From NCBI GenBank assembly GCA_050180895.1, contig JBFXDS010000002.1:62001-126000 (forward strand): a DNA stretch of 64,000 nucleotides. The letters are read 5' to 3'. This DNA is from JBGPEQ01 sp050180895. GTDB lineage: Bacteria > Pseudomonadota > Alphaproteobacteria > Dongiales > Dongiaceae. Both the position numbers and the translations under genes were made by a program. The notes below the pieces were generated by a model. That model was given only the letters and a program-made list of their open reading frames with translations. It had not been told where the DNA came from and searched no databases. Below are positions 35,608 through 44,411 of the stretch, piece after piece; the first letter of the stretch is position 1; each line of letters starts with the position of its first letter.

Positions 35608-37776
35608 GTGGCAGATGCGATCACGCCCGGGGGCCGGAAGCTCGGCCTCAAGCTGGTCCTGACCGGCCTGGTGCTGGCCACCGTCGTCCTGACGGCGCTG
35701 TTCATCCATCTGCTGTGGTCGAACGCCGCGCGCCGCAACGTCGCCGACGTGGTCGCGCAGCTCAATGCGGAGATCATCGGCAGCGTGAAGAACGAGCTGC
35801 GCGGCGTGCTGGACGACGCGATCGCCGCGCAGAACGCCGTCGGCGCGGTGTTCGCCAGCGGCACGATCAGGCCGGACGAGGAATCCAAGCGCGACTTCAT
35901 CTTTCTCGCCCTGCTGCGGTCGAAGCCAAGCCTGTCGTGGATCTCGTTCGGCGCCGCCGACGGCAGCTTCTTCGGTGCGCAGCGGGACCTCGCGGCGCAG
36001 GGCGGCGGCGATCATCTGAACCTCGTGACCGTGGCCTGGGACCCCGTCGCGGGCGCGGGCAGCCAGCGGATCTTCCGTTTCGAATCGCGGGGCAACGACG
36101 TCGAGTATGTCGGCGAGCAGGCCGACCGGGCCAGCAGCTATAACGCCACCCGGCAGCCGTGGTTCCGGCGGGCGGTTGCCGAAGCGGGGCCGGGCTGGAA
36201 CGAAACGGCCAGCGTCCCCAATGTCGCGCGCGCCGGCATCAGCACCTCGACCCCGCTGGAGATCAATTCGCGGTTCGTCGGCGTGATCGACGTCGTCATC
36301 GAGCTCGAGCGGCTGTCCAGTTTTCTCCAGACGCTGCGGTCGCAGCAGCAGGTCGGCAGCAACGGTACGGTCGTCATCATCGGCCGCGACGGACATGTCG
36401 TCGCCTCGGCCGACGAGACGGCGATCGCCCAGCAGAGGCAGGGCCGGACGCTGATGCTCGACGAGCTGGGGCGCACCAATCCGTTGCTGGCGCTCGTCGA
36501 GGAGGCGATCGCGAGCAAGCGGGTGGATCTGCCGTCGGTCGGCGATCCGCGCCAGGTCGAGATCGCGGATCCGGGTACCGGCGACACCTATTATGTGACC
36601 TTCGCGGCGCTGAATTTTCCCGGCTGGGTGGTCGCGACGGTGATTCCCGCCGACGACTTCCTCGCCTCGATCGAGGAGAACGCGCGCTATCTTCTCGCCG
36701 CGCTTGCCGCATTGACCCTGGCCATGGCCGGCCTCGCGGTCCTGCTTGCCAACAACCTGGTGGCGCGGCCGCTGGCGCGCATCGCCGGCCAGCTGAAGCA
36801 TATCGAGACGTTCCGCCTCGATCAGGTCATGCACTTTCCGTCGCGTCTGCGCGAGTTCGACGGGCTCTCCGCCGCGCTGCTGCAGATGAGCCGCGGACTC
36901 GCCTCGTTCCAGAAATACATGCCGACCGAGCTGGTGCGCACGCTCGTATCGCAGGGCATCGAGGCCAGACCCGGCGGCAGCCAGGAGAATCTCACCGTGC
37001 TGTTCGCCGATCTCGCCGGGTTCACCTCGTTGTCGGAAGCGCTGGGCGAGGACGTCGTACCCGTGCTGACCGAATATCTGGAGACGGCATCCTCGGCGGT
37101 GATCTCGCACAAGGGCACGATCGACAAGTTCATCGGTGACGCCGTGATGGCGTTCTGGGGCGCGCCGATCGAGAACGCCGATCATGCGCGCGATGCCTGC
37201 GCCGCCGCGCTGGCCCTGCAGCGCATGATGTTGGCGCGCCAACCGCCTCCGGGCGATGGCGATCCGCGTACCGGCCTGCGCGTGCGCATCGGCATCAACA
37301 CCGGCCGCATGCTCGTCGGCAATGTCGGCTCGTCGGACCGCCTCAACTACACGGTGATCGGCGATCCCGTGAACGTCGCCAGCCGGCTGGAGGCGCTCAA
37401 CAAACGTTACGGCACCACGATCCTCATCGGCGAGGCCACGCGGCACGCGGCCGGCGCGGCGATCGTCGTGCGGCAGATCGATTGGGTCGCCGTCTACGGC
37501 CGCGAGGAGGGTATCGCCATCTACGAACTCCTGGCCATGGCCGACGAGCCCGGCGGCGCGCCGGCGGACTGGGCGACATCCTACGAGTCCGGCCTAACGG
37601 CCTACCGTGACCGTCGCTGGTCGGACGCCGCGCGGCACTTCGCGGCGGCCGATGCCGGACGTCCCGGCGGCGATCCGCCGTCGCGCCTGATGATCGAGCG
37701 ATGCCGCGGCCTCGTCGCCGATCCGCCCGGTCCCGACTGGACGCCCGTCGCGGTCCAGATGGACAAGTCGGCGTAG
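35608..37776 (+). CDS. Membrane-bound class III adenylate/guanylate cyclase with dCache-like sensor
   Basis: This 722-residue protein has a GTG start, a first transmembrane helix at about 13-37 and a periplasmic sensor of about 320 residues with a Cache-like pattern (QPWFRRAVAEAG...GISTSTPLEINSRFVGVIDVVIELERL). A second helix lies at about 360-383, followed by a HAMP-like linker and a cyclase domain (about 460-640). Both metal aspartates are present (VLFADLAGFTSL, IDKFIGDAVMAFWGAP), as is the transition-state Asn/Arg motif NVASRLEAL. It should make cAMP or cGMP in response to an extracellular ligand. It converges tail to tail with murI, one base apart. Confidence 0.9.
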   Translation: MADAITPGGRKLGLKLVLTGLVLATVVLTALFIHLLWSNAARRNVADVVAQLNAEIIGSVKNELRGVLDDAIAAQNAVGAVFASGTIRPDEESKRDFIFLALLRSKPSLSWISFGAADGSFFGAQRDLAAQGGGDHLNLVTVAWDPVAGAGSQRIFRFESRGNDVEYVGEQADRASSYNATRQPWFRRAVAEAGPGWNETASVPNVARAGISTSTPLEINSRFVGVIDVVIELERLSSFLQTLRSQQQVGSNGTVVIIGRDGHVVASADETAIAQQRQGRTLMLDELGRTNPLLALVEEAIASKRVDLPSVGDPRQVEIADPGTGDTYYVTFAALNFPGWVVATVIPADDFLASIEENARYLLAALAALTLAMAGLAVLLANNLVARPLARIAGQLKHIETFRLDQVMHFPSRLREFDGLSAALLQMSRGLASFQKYMPTELVRTLVSQGIEARPGGSQENLTVLFADLAGFTSLSEALGEDVVPVLTEYLETASSAVISHKGTIDKFIGDAVMAFWGAPIENADHARDACAAALALQRMMLARQPPPGDGDPRTGLRVRIGINTGRMLVGNVGSSDRLNYTVIGDPVNVASRLEALNKRYGTTILIGEATRHAAGAAIVVRQIDWVAVYGREEGIAIYELLAMADEPGGAPADWATSYESGLTAYRDRRWSDAARHFAAADAGRPGGDPPSRLMIERCRGLVADPPGPDWTPVAVQMDKSA

Positions 37777-37777
37777 G

Positions 37778-38581
37778 CTAGAGTTCGTCGAGGAAGGCCA
37801 CCTCGTCGAGGCCGTGCTGCGCCAGCGCCGGCCGCATCTTCTCGACGGCGGCCGATCGTGCGGTGAAGAGCGCGCGGTGTGTTGGTCGCTCATCGTCCTG
37901 ACCGGCCGCGTCGCCGAGAAGCGATGCGACGCGCCGCGCGATCGCGCCGCCGGAATCGATCCAGCGGAGCGGCCGCGGCGCACAGGCCGCCAGTTCGGCG
38001 CGCAGGAGAGGGAAATGCGTGCAGGCGAGGACGACGGTGTCCATGCGGTTGCCGCCGGGCTGCTCGAATAGCCCGGCCAGGGCCGCGCCGACCGCGGCGG
38101 CCGCGACCGGCTCGCCGCGGAGCTTGTGCTCGGCCAGCTCGACCAACTCGGTGGACCCGTGGCGCAGCACCGTGCAATCGCGTGCGAACGAGTCGATGAG
38201 CGCCTGCGTGTATTCGCGCCGCACCGTCCCCGGCGTGCCCAACAGGCCGATGACGCGGGTCGCGCTCACCGCTGCCGCCGGCTTGATCGCCGGCACCGTG
38301 CCGACCACCGGCACCGCCACCGCGGCGCGGACGGCCGGCAGGGCGACCGTGCTGGCGGTGTTGCAGGCGATGACGATGAGGTCCGGCGCCAGGCGCCGCG
38401 CCAGCTCCGCCAGCACCGTCTCGACGCGAGCGGCGAGCGCCGCCGCCTCCTTGGTCCCGAACGGGAAATAGGCGTTGTCCGCGACATAGAGCAGTCGCAC
38501 GGCCGGCAACTCCGCGGCGACGCAGTCGAGGACGCTGAGGCCGCCGGCGCCGGAATCGAAGACCAGGACGGTCGGAGTCAA
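37778..38581 (-). CDS. murI: Glutamate racemase
   Basis: This protein of about 267 residues makes D-glutamate for peptidoglycan. The catalytic pattern is complete: DSGAGGLSVL near the N-terminus, first cysteine in IACNTAST and second in LACTHFPLL. PFGTKE and STELVELAE are further family motifs. The start is a TTG that overlaps the TGA stop of the upstream spermidine-synthase-like gene (TTGA), so translation is coupled. No ATG exists at the right place, and family alignment starts directly at this codon. Confidence 0.92.
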   Translation of the reverse strand: MTPTVLVFDSGAGGLSVLDCVAAELPAVRLLYVADNAYFPFGTKEAAALAARVETVLAELARRLAPDLIVIACNTASTVALPAVRAAVAVPVVGTVPAIKPAAAVSATRVIGLLGTPGTVRREYTQALIDSFARDCTVLRHGSTELVELAEHKLRGEPVAAAAVGAALAGLFEQPGGNRMDTVVLACTHFPLLRAELAACAPRPLRWIDSGGAIARRVASLLGDAAGQDDERPTHRALFTARSAAVEKMRPALAQHGLDEVAFLDEL

Positions 38582-40152
38582 TTCGCCAGCATCTGCGGCG
38601 GTAGCTGCTGCACCAGGAGCTGGCGCAGGATCATCTGGTCCGCGGCATTGAGGATGGAGAAGACGTTGTGCGCGTCGGTGACGATGACGCCGTTTTCCGC
38701 GCGCGCGACCACCTCGCGGTTGCGAAGCGCCGCGGCGATCCCTTCCTGCAGGTCGGCCGGCACGTTGGCGATGCGCACCGACGCCGGCGTCGGTGCCGCT
38801 GCCGCCGCGACGAGGTAGGTGTTCAGGCTCGGCTCGTCCGGCTGGTTCGGTCGGCGGAAGACGACGAGGTGAGGAAAGACCGACTGCACCGTGGCGATGA
38901 GGCTCCGGTAGTTGGCGGACCGGCGGTCGAGCACAAAGGCATTCATCACGGTCACGCCCGCCGGTGTGAGGCATTGCCGCAGGTCGCGGAAGAAGTCCGC
39001 GGAGAGCAGGTAGTCCGGCGTGCCGTCGCCGTGGAACAGGTCCACCACCGCCAGGTCGTAGCGCTGCCGGCAGGCGCGGACGAATGTTCGGGCGTCGCCG
39101 ATATGCGTCTGCCAGGCGGGTGCAGCCTCGACATGCGCGCGCACCGCCGCCAGCATGTCCGCGTTGATCTCGACGACATCGACGGCGAGGCCGCGCGTTG
39201 CCAGGGTCCGCGGCACGACTCCGGCGCCGAGGCCGAGCACTAGCGCCGTGCGCGCCTCTGGCGCATAGGCGCTGGCCAGCGCCTCCAGCATGTAGGTGTA
39301 TTCGCTGTAGGAGCGGCCGTCCGGCAGCAGCCGGTTCTGCACCAGACCGTCGGTGAGGATCAGCCGCAGCGACCGCGACGGGTCGTTGCGGTCGGCGAAC
39401 GCCACGATCTTGAGGTTGCCGAAGACCGACGAGTACTCCGCTTGCACGCGGAACCGGTAGTCGCCGGCGATCACGTCGCGATCCTTGCCCAGATAGGCCG
39501 GCGCCAGCGCGAACAGGGCGCCGGCGAGGACCAGCCCGACCGCCGCCGCCGCGACGAGGCCGAGACGCCGGCGCCGTTCGCCAGCCGTGGCGGTGCCGGC
39601 CAGCGGCAGCGCGGCGAGCAGGATCGCCAGCAGCAGAAGGCCGCGGAAGTTGGTCATCTGCGGGATGATCAGGAAGGCGGTGGCGACGACTCCCGCCACC
39701 GAGCCGATGGTGCTGACGAAGAACACGCGGCCGGCGCCGGCATCGCCGGCCGTCTCCGGGCGGATGGCGATCAGCAGCGGGTTCATCGCCGACAGCACGA
39801 CCAGCGGCACCGCCAGCAGAAGGGTCGCCGCCGCGACGCTGCCGAGCACGAGATCGGCGGCGGCGAGCGCCGGGAACAGCCAGGGATAGACCAGGCAGGC
39901 GGCGACGATCGCCAGTGCCGATACCGCCGGCGCGGCGAAGAAGGCGAACGGGAGGCGGCTGCGCGCGACGGCGCGCGCCAGCCGGCCGCCCGCATAGTAG
40001 CCGATGGCCAAGAAGGTCAGGGTGATCGCGAGGATGCTCGACCAGATATAGAGGCTGACGCCGAAATAGGGCGTCAGCACGCGCGACGCCAGCAGCTCGA
40101 GCGCCAGCGTGCCGGCTCCGGTGACGAAGATGATCAGATAGTAAAGCCCCAC
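38578..40152 (-). CDS. Membrane-anchored spermidine-synthase-like protein
   Basis: This 524-residue protein has several hydrophobic helices in the first about 220 residues (MGLYYLIIFVTGAGTLALELLASRVLTPYFG) and then a Rossmann methyltransferase-like domain. That domain shows LVLGLGAGVVPRTLATRGLAVDVVEINADM and DLAVVDLFHG. This is the architecture of fused MFS/spermidine-synthase proteins, of which few have a tested activity; polyamine synthesis cannot be assumed. It overlaps murI by 4 bp. Confidence 0.85.
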   Translation of the reverse strand: MGLYYLIIFVTGAGTLALELLASRVLTPYFGVSLYIWSSILAITLTFLAIGYYAGGRLARAVARSRLPFAFFAAPAVSALAIVAACLVYPWLFPALAAADLVLGSVAAATLLLAVPLVVLSAMNPLLIAIRPETAGDAGAGRVFFVSTIGSVAGVVATAFLIIPQMTNFRGLLLLAILLAALPLAGTATAGERRRRLGLVAAAAVGLVLAGALFALAPAYLGKDRDVIAGDYRFRVQAEYSSVFGNLKIVAFADRNDPSRSLRLILTDGLVQNRLLPDGRSYSEYTYMLEALASAYAPEARTALVLGLGAGVVPRTLATRGLAVDVVEINADMLAAVRAHVEAAPAWQTHIGDARTFVRACRQRYDLAVVDLFHGDGTPDYLLSADFFRDLRQCLTPAGVTVMNAFVLDRRSANYRSLIATVQSVFPHLVVFRRPNQPDEPSLNTYLVAAAAAPTPASVRIANVPADLQEGIAAALRNREVVARAENGVIVTDAHNVFSILNAADQMILRQLLVQQLPPQMLAN

Positions 40153-40207
40153 GCCCGTACCTGGTGCAGACGTCTCACGAAGCGGCCAGTGGCTTGCACA
40201 TCCGGCG

Positions 40208-40290
40208 TGCGTCCTTCGACAAGCTCAGGATGAAGGAGAATCTTGGCGACAAAAAGAACAGCCCTCATCCTGAGCTTGTCGAAGGACGCA
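40208..40290. repeat. Palindromic repeat, copy 1 (26-bp perfect arms)
   Basis: Perfect 26-bp inverted arms (40208-40233 and 40265-40290), beginning TGCGTCCTTCGACAAGC, surround a 31-base centre. A second copy with the same length and similar centre lies at 57799-57881. It fits a known class of alphaproteobacterial dispersed repeat and can form a strong hairpin. It lies between two minus-strand genes. Confidence 0.8.
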
Positions 40291-40342
40291 TGGCATCGAT
40301 CCAGGCGTTGTGCAACAACGGGCTGATTCCTTTGAAGGTATG

Positions 40343-40906
40343 TCAGTCCCCGTAGACGAAGGACTTGCCCGCGAACAGGCGGCGCACCATCGGCTCGAAA
40401 GCCGAAAGCGGCATAGTGTCGTATTGGGGATCGAACGACATCTGGTCCCACTTGTCGCAGAAATGATGCGTTCTCTCGAAATGCGGGTGTCCGCGGAAGC
40501 GCTCGAAGGCGAAGCGGTCGCGGCCGATGTGATGGTAGTAGTAATAGCCCTGGAACACCGGATGGTGCCGGATCATCCAATGGGTGGCCTCGGAGACATA
40601 GGGCTTCAGCACCGCGGCGGCGAGGTCGCCATGGTTCTCCGGCGCCAGTAGGTCGCCGATGTCGTGCAGCAGCGCCGCGACGACGGTCTCCTCGTCGGCG
40701 CTGTCGCGGAAGGCGCGCGTGGCCGTCTGCAGCGAGTGCTCGAAGCGATCGACGCGATAGCCGAGCTTGTCGCCTTGCAGCTTCTTGAGTGCGTCCAGGA
40801 CGTTGTCCGGCGCCTGCTCGTAGCAGGCCTTGAACCTCTCTTCGAGCATCTGATAGTCGTCGTAGGTGCCTTCATCCATCCGCGTGAAGCTGACCGTCTC
40901 GTCCAT
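40343..40906 (-). CDS. HD-domain protein (PhnZ/TmpB-like oxygenase possible)
   Basis: This 187-residue HD-fold protein has the first His in DRFEHSLQTATRAF, the HD pair in LLHDIGDLLAPENHGD, and a later His pair in HWMIRHHPVFQGYYYYHHIG. Size and the Y/E-H-HD order resemble the di-iron HD oxygenases PhnZ and TmpB that cleave phosphonates. At the place where those enzymes have HDIGH, this one has HDIGD, so either metal binding or the activity may differ. A plain phosphohydrolase is the alternative. No phosphonate genes are adjacent. Start at ATG 40906; longer starts are unlikely. Confidence 0.7.
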   Translation of the reverse strand: MDETVSFTRMDEGTYDDYQMLEERFKACYEQAPDNVLDALKKLQGDKLGYRVDRFEHSLQTATRAFRDSADEETVVAALLHDIGDLLAPENHGDLAAAVLKPYVSEATHWMIRHHPVFQGYYYYHHIGRDRFAFERFRGHPHFERTHHFCDKWDQMSFDPQYDTMPLSAFEPMVRRLFAGKSFVYGD

Positions 40907-41076
40907 CGCACGCCCTTTCCTCTTGCCGCTGCGGCGCCATATTAGCCGCCGCGCGGGCTGTCGTGGAGTCCCGCCGATCGCTGCCGTGCCGCCGGGAACA
41001 AGGCGGTATCGGACCCCGCGGGTCTCGGCTATCATGGCCGCCGGCCCATCCTCTTGAAATCCCGTGCTCGTCCAAG

Positions 41077-41910
41077 ATGTCGTCTTCCGCCCGCGATCTC
41101 GAGGCCTTCCGTTCTGCCGAGCATGCCGGCTGGCAGGCGAAGGTCGCGGCCTATGACCGCTACTGGTCGCCGCTGACCACCGCGCTGGGCGCGCAGTTGC
41201 TCGACGCCGTCGGCGTCGGTGCGGGGACGCGCGTGCTCGACGTCGCCTGCGGTCCGGGCCGGGTGGCCGCCGCTGCCGCGGCGCGCGGCGCCGACGCGGT
41301 CGGCGTCGATTTCTCCGATCGCATGGTGGCGCATGCGCGCGGCTTGTTCCCGGCGCTCGATATCCGCCACGCCGAGGCGGAGTTCCTGCCCTTCGCCGAC
41401 GACAGCTTCGACGCCGTGATCGTGAATTTCGGCGTCCACCACTTCAGCCGGCCGGATTTCGCCATGGTCGAGGCGCAGCGCGTGCTGAAACCGGGCGGCC
41501 GCCTGGGCTTCACGCTGTGGGCCGGGCCGGCGGACCACGTGGGCCTACGCATCATGTTCGACGCCATCGAGGCGCATGGCCGCGTCGACGCCCCGTTGCC
41601 GGAGGGGCCGCCGCAGTTCCTCTTCACCGAGCCGCGTGCCTGCGCCACTCTGCTGACCACGGCGGGGTTCGACGGGCCGAGCATCGAGCACCGCCTGGTC
41701 CGTACGACCTGGCGGCTGCCGGCGCCGGACGGGCTGTTCGCGGCCTATGCGGATGGCGCCGTGCGCATCGCGCTGCTGCTGGCGGCGCAGAAGCCGGAGG
41801 CGCTGGCGGCGATCCGAACGGCCGTGAGCGAGGCCTGCCGGACCTACGCCGTCGACGGCGAAGTCCACATCCCCCTCGCCGCCGAGATCGTCACCGCCCA
41901 GCGCCTGTGA
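41077..41910 (+). CDS. SAM-dependent class I methyltransferase
   Basis: This 277-residue protein has the SAM site VLDVACGPGRVAAAAA, the acidic VGVDFSDRM, and AEAEFLPFADDSFDAVIVNFGVHHF followed by LKPGGRLGFTLW. It is a UbiE/COQ5-like methyltransferase of unknown substrate. Its stop codon lies inside the first arm of an inverted repeat (41907-41987), which may serve as its terminator. Confidence 0.85.
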   Translation: MSSSARDLEAFRSAEHAGWQAKVAAYDRYWSPLTTALGAQLLDAVGVGAGTRVLDVACGPGRVAAAAAARGADAVGVDFSDRMVAHARGLFPALDIRHAEAEFLPFADDSFDAVIVNFGVHHFSRPDFAMVEAQRVLKPGGRLGFTLWAGPADHVGLRIMFDAIEAHGRVDAPLPEGPPQFLFTEPRACATLLTTAGFDGPSIEHRLVRTTWRLPAPDGLFAAYADGAVRIALLLAAQKPEALAAIRTAVSEACRTYAVDGEVHIPLAAEIVTAQRL

Positions 41911-41987
41911 GCTATGAGCCGTGAGCTATGAGTTGTGAGCGCCTTCGCTGACTGCTGATAGCTGATTGCTCACGGCTCATAGCTTAC
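41907..41987. repeat. Inverted repeat overlapping a stop codon
   Basis: The arms GTGAGCTATGAGCCGTGAGC (41907-41926) and GCTCACGGCTCATAGCTTAC (41968-41987) pair with one mismatch around 41 bases that hold further partial copies of the GAGCTATGAG word. It could act as a bidirectional terminator for the convergent neighbours or be a dispersed element. Confidence 0.65.
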
Positions 41988-41991
41988 GCCT

Positions 41992-42972
41992 TCACGCGCC
42001 ATCGAGGTGGCGGGCGAACGTCGCCGCATCGATGTTGCTGCCGCAGACGATGACGCCGACCCGCCAGCCGGCGAGCCGCGCGCGCAGCGGCCCGCACAGC
42101 GCCGCGGTGGCGGCCGCGCCGGCCGGCTCGACCGCCAGCTTCATCTCGCGGAACAGCAGGGCCATGGCGCGCCGCATCGCCGCATCGTCGATCATCACCA
42201 GTTCGTCGACGAAGCGGCGGCAGACGGCGAAGCTGTAGGGCGCGGCATGGGGCGCTCCCAGGCTGTCGGCGATCGTCGCCACGCGCTCGATCGATCGCGG
42301 CGCGCCGGCGGCGAAGCTGCGATGCATGCTGTCGGCGCCTTCGGGCTCGACGCCGAAGACCCGGCAGTCCGGCTGCAGCTGCTTGACGGCGCAGGCGATG
42401 CCGGCGGCCAGCCCGCCGCCGCCGATCGGCAGGATGACGGCGTCGAGCCCCGGCGCCTGCCGCATCCATTCCAGCCCGAGCGTGGCCGAGCCCAGCACCG
42501 TCAGCGGCCCCTCGAACGGATGCACGAAGCTGCGGCCTTCGTCCGCCTCGATGCGGCGGACGGCGTCGAACGCGCTGTGGACGTCCTCGGCCAGCACCAC
42601 CTCGGCGCCGTAGCTGCGGCAGCGCTCGACGCGGAGCGGGTTGGCGGTCTTCATCATCACCACCTTGGCGGTGGTGCCCAGGCGCTTCGCCGCGTAGGCG
42701 ACGGCGATGGCATGATTGCCGGCGCTCACCGCGGTCACGCCGCGCGCGATCGCGTCGGCCGGCAGGTTCAGCATGTTGGTCAGGGCGCCGCGCGGCTTGA
42801 AGCTGCCGGTGTATTGGAGGAGTTCCAGCTTGAGCCGCACCTCCGTGCCGTCGCCGGCCGCCGCGGCGATCTCCGGCCCGCGCCAGTGATGCACCGGCGT
42901 CTCGATGACCAGTCCGCGCAGCGCCGCCAGCGCGGACTCGATCTGCTCGATGCCGGGGACGTCGTTCGTCAT
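41992..42972 (-). CDS. Threonine-dehydratase-like PLP enzyme
   Basis: This 326-residue fold-type II PLP enzyme has the Schiff-base lysine motif GSFKPRGA, the substrate loop VSAGNHAIAVAYAA and the glycine loop PIGGGGLAAGIA. It lacks a C-terminal ACT-like domain, so it resembles catabolic serine/threonine dehydratases, threo-hydroxyaspartate ammonia-lyases or serine racemase-like proteins rather than biosynthetic IlvA. Its preference cannot be read from the sequence. The ATG at 42972 is favoured; 42990 is an alternative. Confidence 0.85.
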   Translation of the reverse strand: MTNDVPGIEQIESALAALRGLVIETPVHHWRGPEIAAAAGDGTEVRLKLELLQYTGSFKPRGALTNMLNLPADAIARGVTAVSAGNHAIAVAYAAKRLGTTAKVVMMKTANPLRVERCRSYGAEVVLAEDVHSAFDAVRRIEADEGRSFVHPFEGPLTVLGSATLGLEWMRQAPGLDAVILPIGGGGLAAGIACAVKQLQPDCRVFGVEPEGADSMHRSFAAGAPRSIERVATIADSLGAPHAAPYSFAVCRRFVDELVMIDDAAMRRAMALLFREMKLAVEPAGAAATAALCGPLRARLAGWRVGVIVCGSNIDAATFARHLDGA

Positions 42973-43151
42973 GGAGGCCTCGCAGGGCATGAACAGCCGG
43001 CACCATAGCGGGTCTCCGCCGGTCGGTCACCGGCCGCGCCGCCGCGCCGGCAAGCGCGCCGGCTTATGCCGGTGTGCGTGTGTCCCGCACGGCTGGCATG
43101 GCCGCCGGCAACGATGGCAGAGTGCGCCGCATCCTCGCGGGGAGTGTCCGA

Positions 43152-43625
43152 ATGGGGTCGAAAGCTGGAATTCTACGCTACGCCGTCGTCTGGGTCGGCG
43201 CCGCCGGCGCGCTGGGGGTCTGCCTCCTAGTCATCCGGTTGACCGATCATCCGCTGTTGCTCGCATCGCTCGGCGGCTCCTGTGTCATCCTATTCGGCAT
43301 GCCCGAAAGCGATATGGCGCAGCCGCGCAGCCTGATCGGCGGCCATCTCCTGTCGTCTCTGGTCGGCTTGGCCTTCCTGCATTTGGGCGGGGCGGACTCC
43401 TTCGTCGCGGTCGCTGCGGTGGCGACGGCGCTCGTCGGCATGATGGCGACGCGGACGATTCACTCGCCCGCCGGTGCCAACCCGATTGTCATCTTCGCCG
43501 AAGGCGCGCGATGGTCGTTTCTGTGGAGCCCGCTTGCCATCGGGCTCGTCGTCCTGTTGGCGGCAGCGCTTCTCCTCAACAACCGCAGGACGGGCGTTGC
43601 GGCCTATCCGCGCCGATGGTTGTGA
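43152..43625 (+). CDS. HPP-family membrane protein
   Basis: This 157-residue protein with four predicted transmembrane helices matches the HPP family: GSCVILFGMPESDMAQPRSLIGGHLLSSLVGL, then ATRTIHSPAGANPIVIF, where the usual HPP reads HSP. A plant/cyanobacterial member transports nitrite; bacterial roles are unknown. It lies upstream of ureE but is separated by 225 bp, including a duplicated segment, so it is not clearly part of the urease operon. Confidence 0.8.
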   Translation: MGSKAGILRYAVVWVGAAGALGVCLLVIRLTDHPLLLASLGGSCVILFGMPESDMAQPRSLIGGHLLSSLVGLAFLHLGGADSFVAVAAVATALVGMMATRTIHSPAGANPIVIFAEGARWSFLWSPLAIGLVVLLAAALLLNNRRTGVAAYPRRWL

Positions 43626-43762
43626 GCGCCGCCGGCTTGATGACGGCCATGGGCGCGCCCGGCGATATCTTTGAGCGCGCCGCACAGCATCCCTGCGCCC
43701 GGCGGCGTCGCCGTCGTTCCGACATCCGACCCGCTCTGATCCGACGATATTGCGTTCCGTGT

Positions 43763-43850
43763 TGCATAACCGCCTGACCAAACCAGCCCTGGAGCAACGC
43801 GCCCGATCCGGCTATCTGTTGTCACATGACGACCATCGCCACGTAGCCCC
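43763..43850. repeat. Duplicated segment upstream of ureE (copy A)
   Basis: This segment recurs at 49319-49404 with high identity, including the shared runs CCAAACCAGCCCTGGAGCA and CCGGCTATCTGTTGTCA. In both places it ends at the position of a ureE start codon. It is the left part of a duplicated ureE-ureF junction. Confidence 0.75.
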
Positions 43851-44294
43851 ATGCTCCGGCTCGACAGCATCCTCGGCCATGCGACCGACGCGGATTTGGC
43901 AGAGCGGCTCCATCATCTGGAGCATGACGGCAAGGTCGAATACATCCTGCTGGCCGGCGAGGACACGGCCCGGCGGCGGCTGCATGTCGCCACCGACCGC
44001 GGCACCGACTGCGCCATCATGCTGCCGCGCGCCGAGCGGCTGTCGAACGGCGCCGTGCTGCTGCTGGAGAGCGACCGCGCCGTCGTCGTGCGGCTCAAGG
44101 AGGCGGAATGGCTTACGCTGCAGCCGCGCGACGCCGCCGTCGCGCTGGAGCTCGGCTATTTCGCCGGCAACATGCACTGGCCCGTCCGCTTCGACGGCGC
44201 GTCGCTGAAGATCGCGCTGCACGGGCCGGCCGAGGACTACCTCGAGCGGCTCGACCACCTGCTGAAGGACGGCCGCATCCGGCGCTCCGACTAG
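43851..44294 (+). CDS. ureE: Urease accessory protein UreE (nickel chaperone)
   Basis: This 147-residue protein fits UreE, the nickel metallochaperone that delivers Ni to the urease maturation complex. It has the N-terminal lobe (RLHHLEHDGKVEYILLAGEDTARRRL) and the C-terminal nickel domain with ELGYFAGNMHWPVRF, where the His corresponds to the family metal ligand. The tail ends GRIRRSD without a His-rich extension. It is intact, but the downstream ureF here survives only as a fragment (44296-44370). The working ureF lies 5.2 kb further on, behind a decayed second copy of ureE. Confidence 0.9.
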   Translation: MLRLDSILGHATDADLAERLHHLEHDGKVEYILLAGEDTARRRLHVATDRGTDCAIMLPRAERLSNGAVLLLESDRAVVVRLKEAEWLTLQPRDAAVALELGYFAGNMHWPVRFDGASLKIALHGPAEDYLERLDHLLKDGRIRRSD

Positions 44295-44295
44295 G

Positions 44296-44370
44296 GGTGG
44301 CGACGTCGCGCTGTTCACGGCGCTCCAGCACGCCGACAGCTTCGCACGCCGCGGCGGCAGAGGCTGCGGG
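44296..44370 (+). pseudogene. Remnant of the 5' end of ureF
   Basis: Directly after the ureE stop, one frame reads GGDVALFTALQHADSF, matching the start of the intact UreF (TTLLAALQHADSFFPGGG). At DNA level, 44311-44343 and 49502-49534 agree at 30 of 33 bases. The match then fades and the frame has no UreF continuation, so this is a truncated copy left at the breakpoint of an insertion or duplication. Confidence 0.75.
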
Positions 44371-44411
44371 CTCGGCGCGGCCCCGGCCGGGACCGTCGCC
44401 GCGCTCAAGCC

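Noticed and set aside
43604..43870. Minus-strand peptides conserved between the two duplicated ure segments
   Set aside because: They are similar only because the DNA is duplicated; they have no ribosome-binding site, family match or conserved length.
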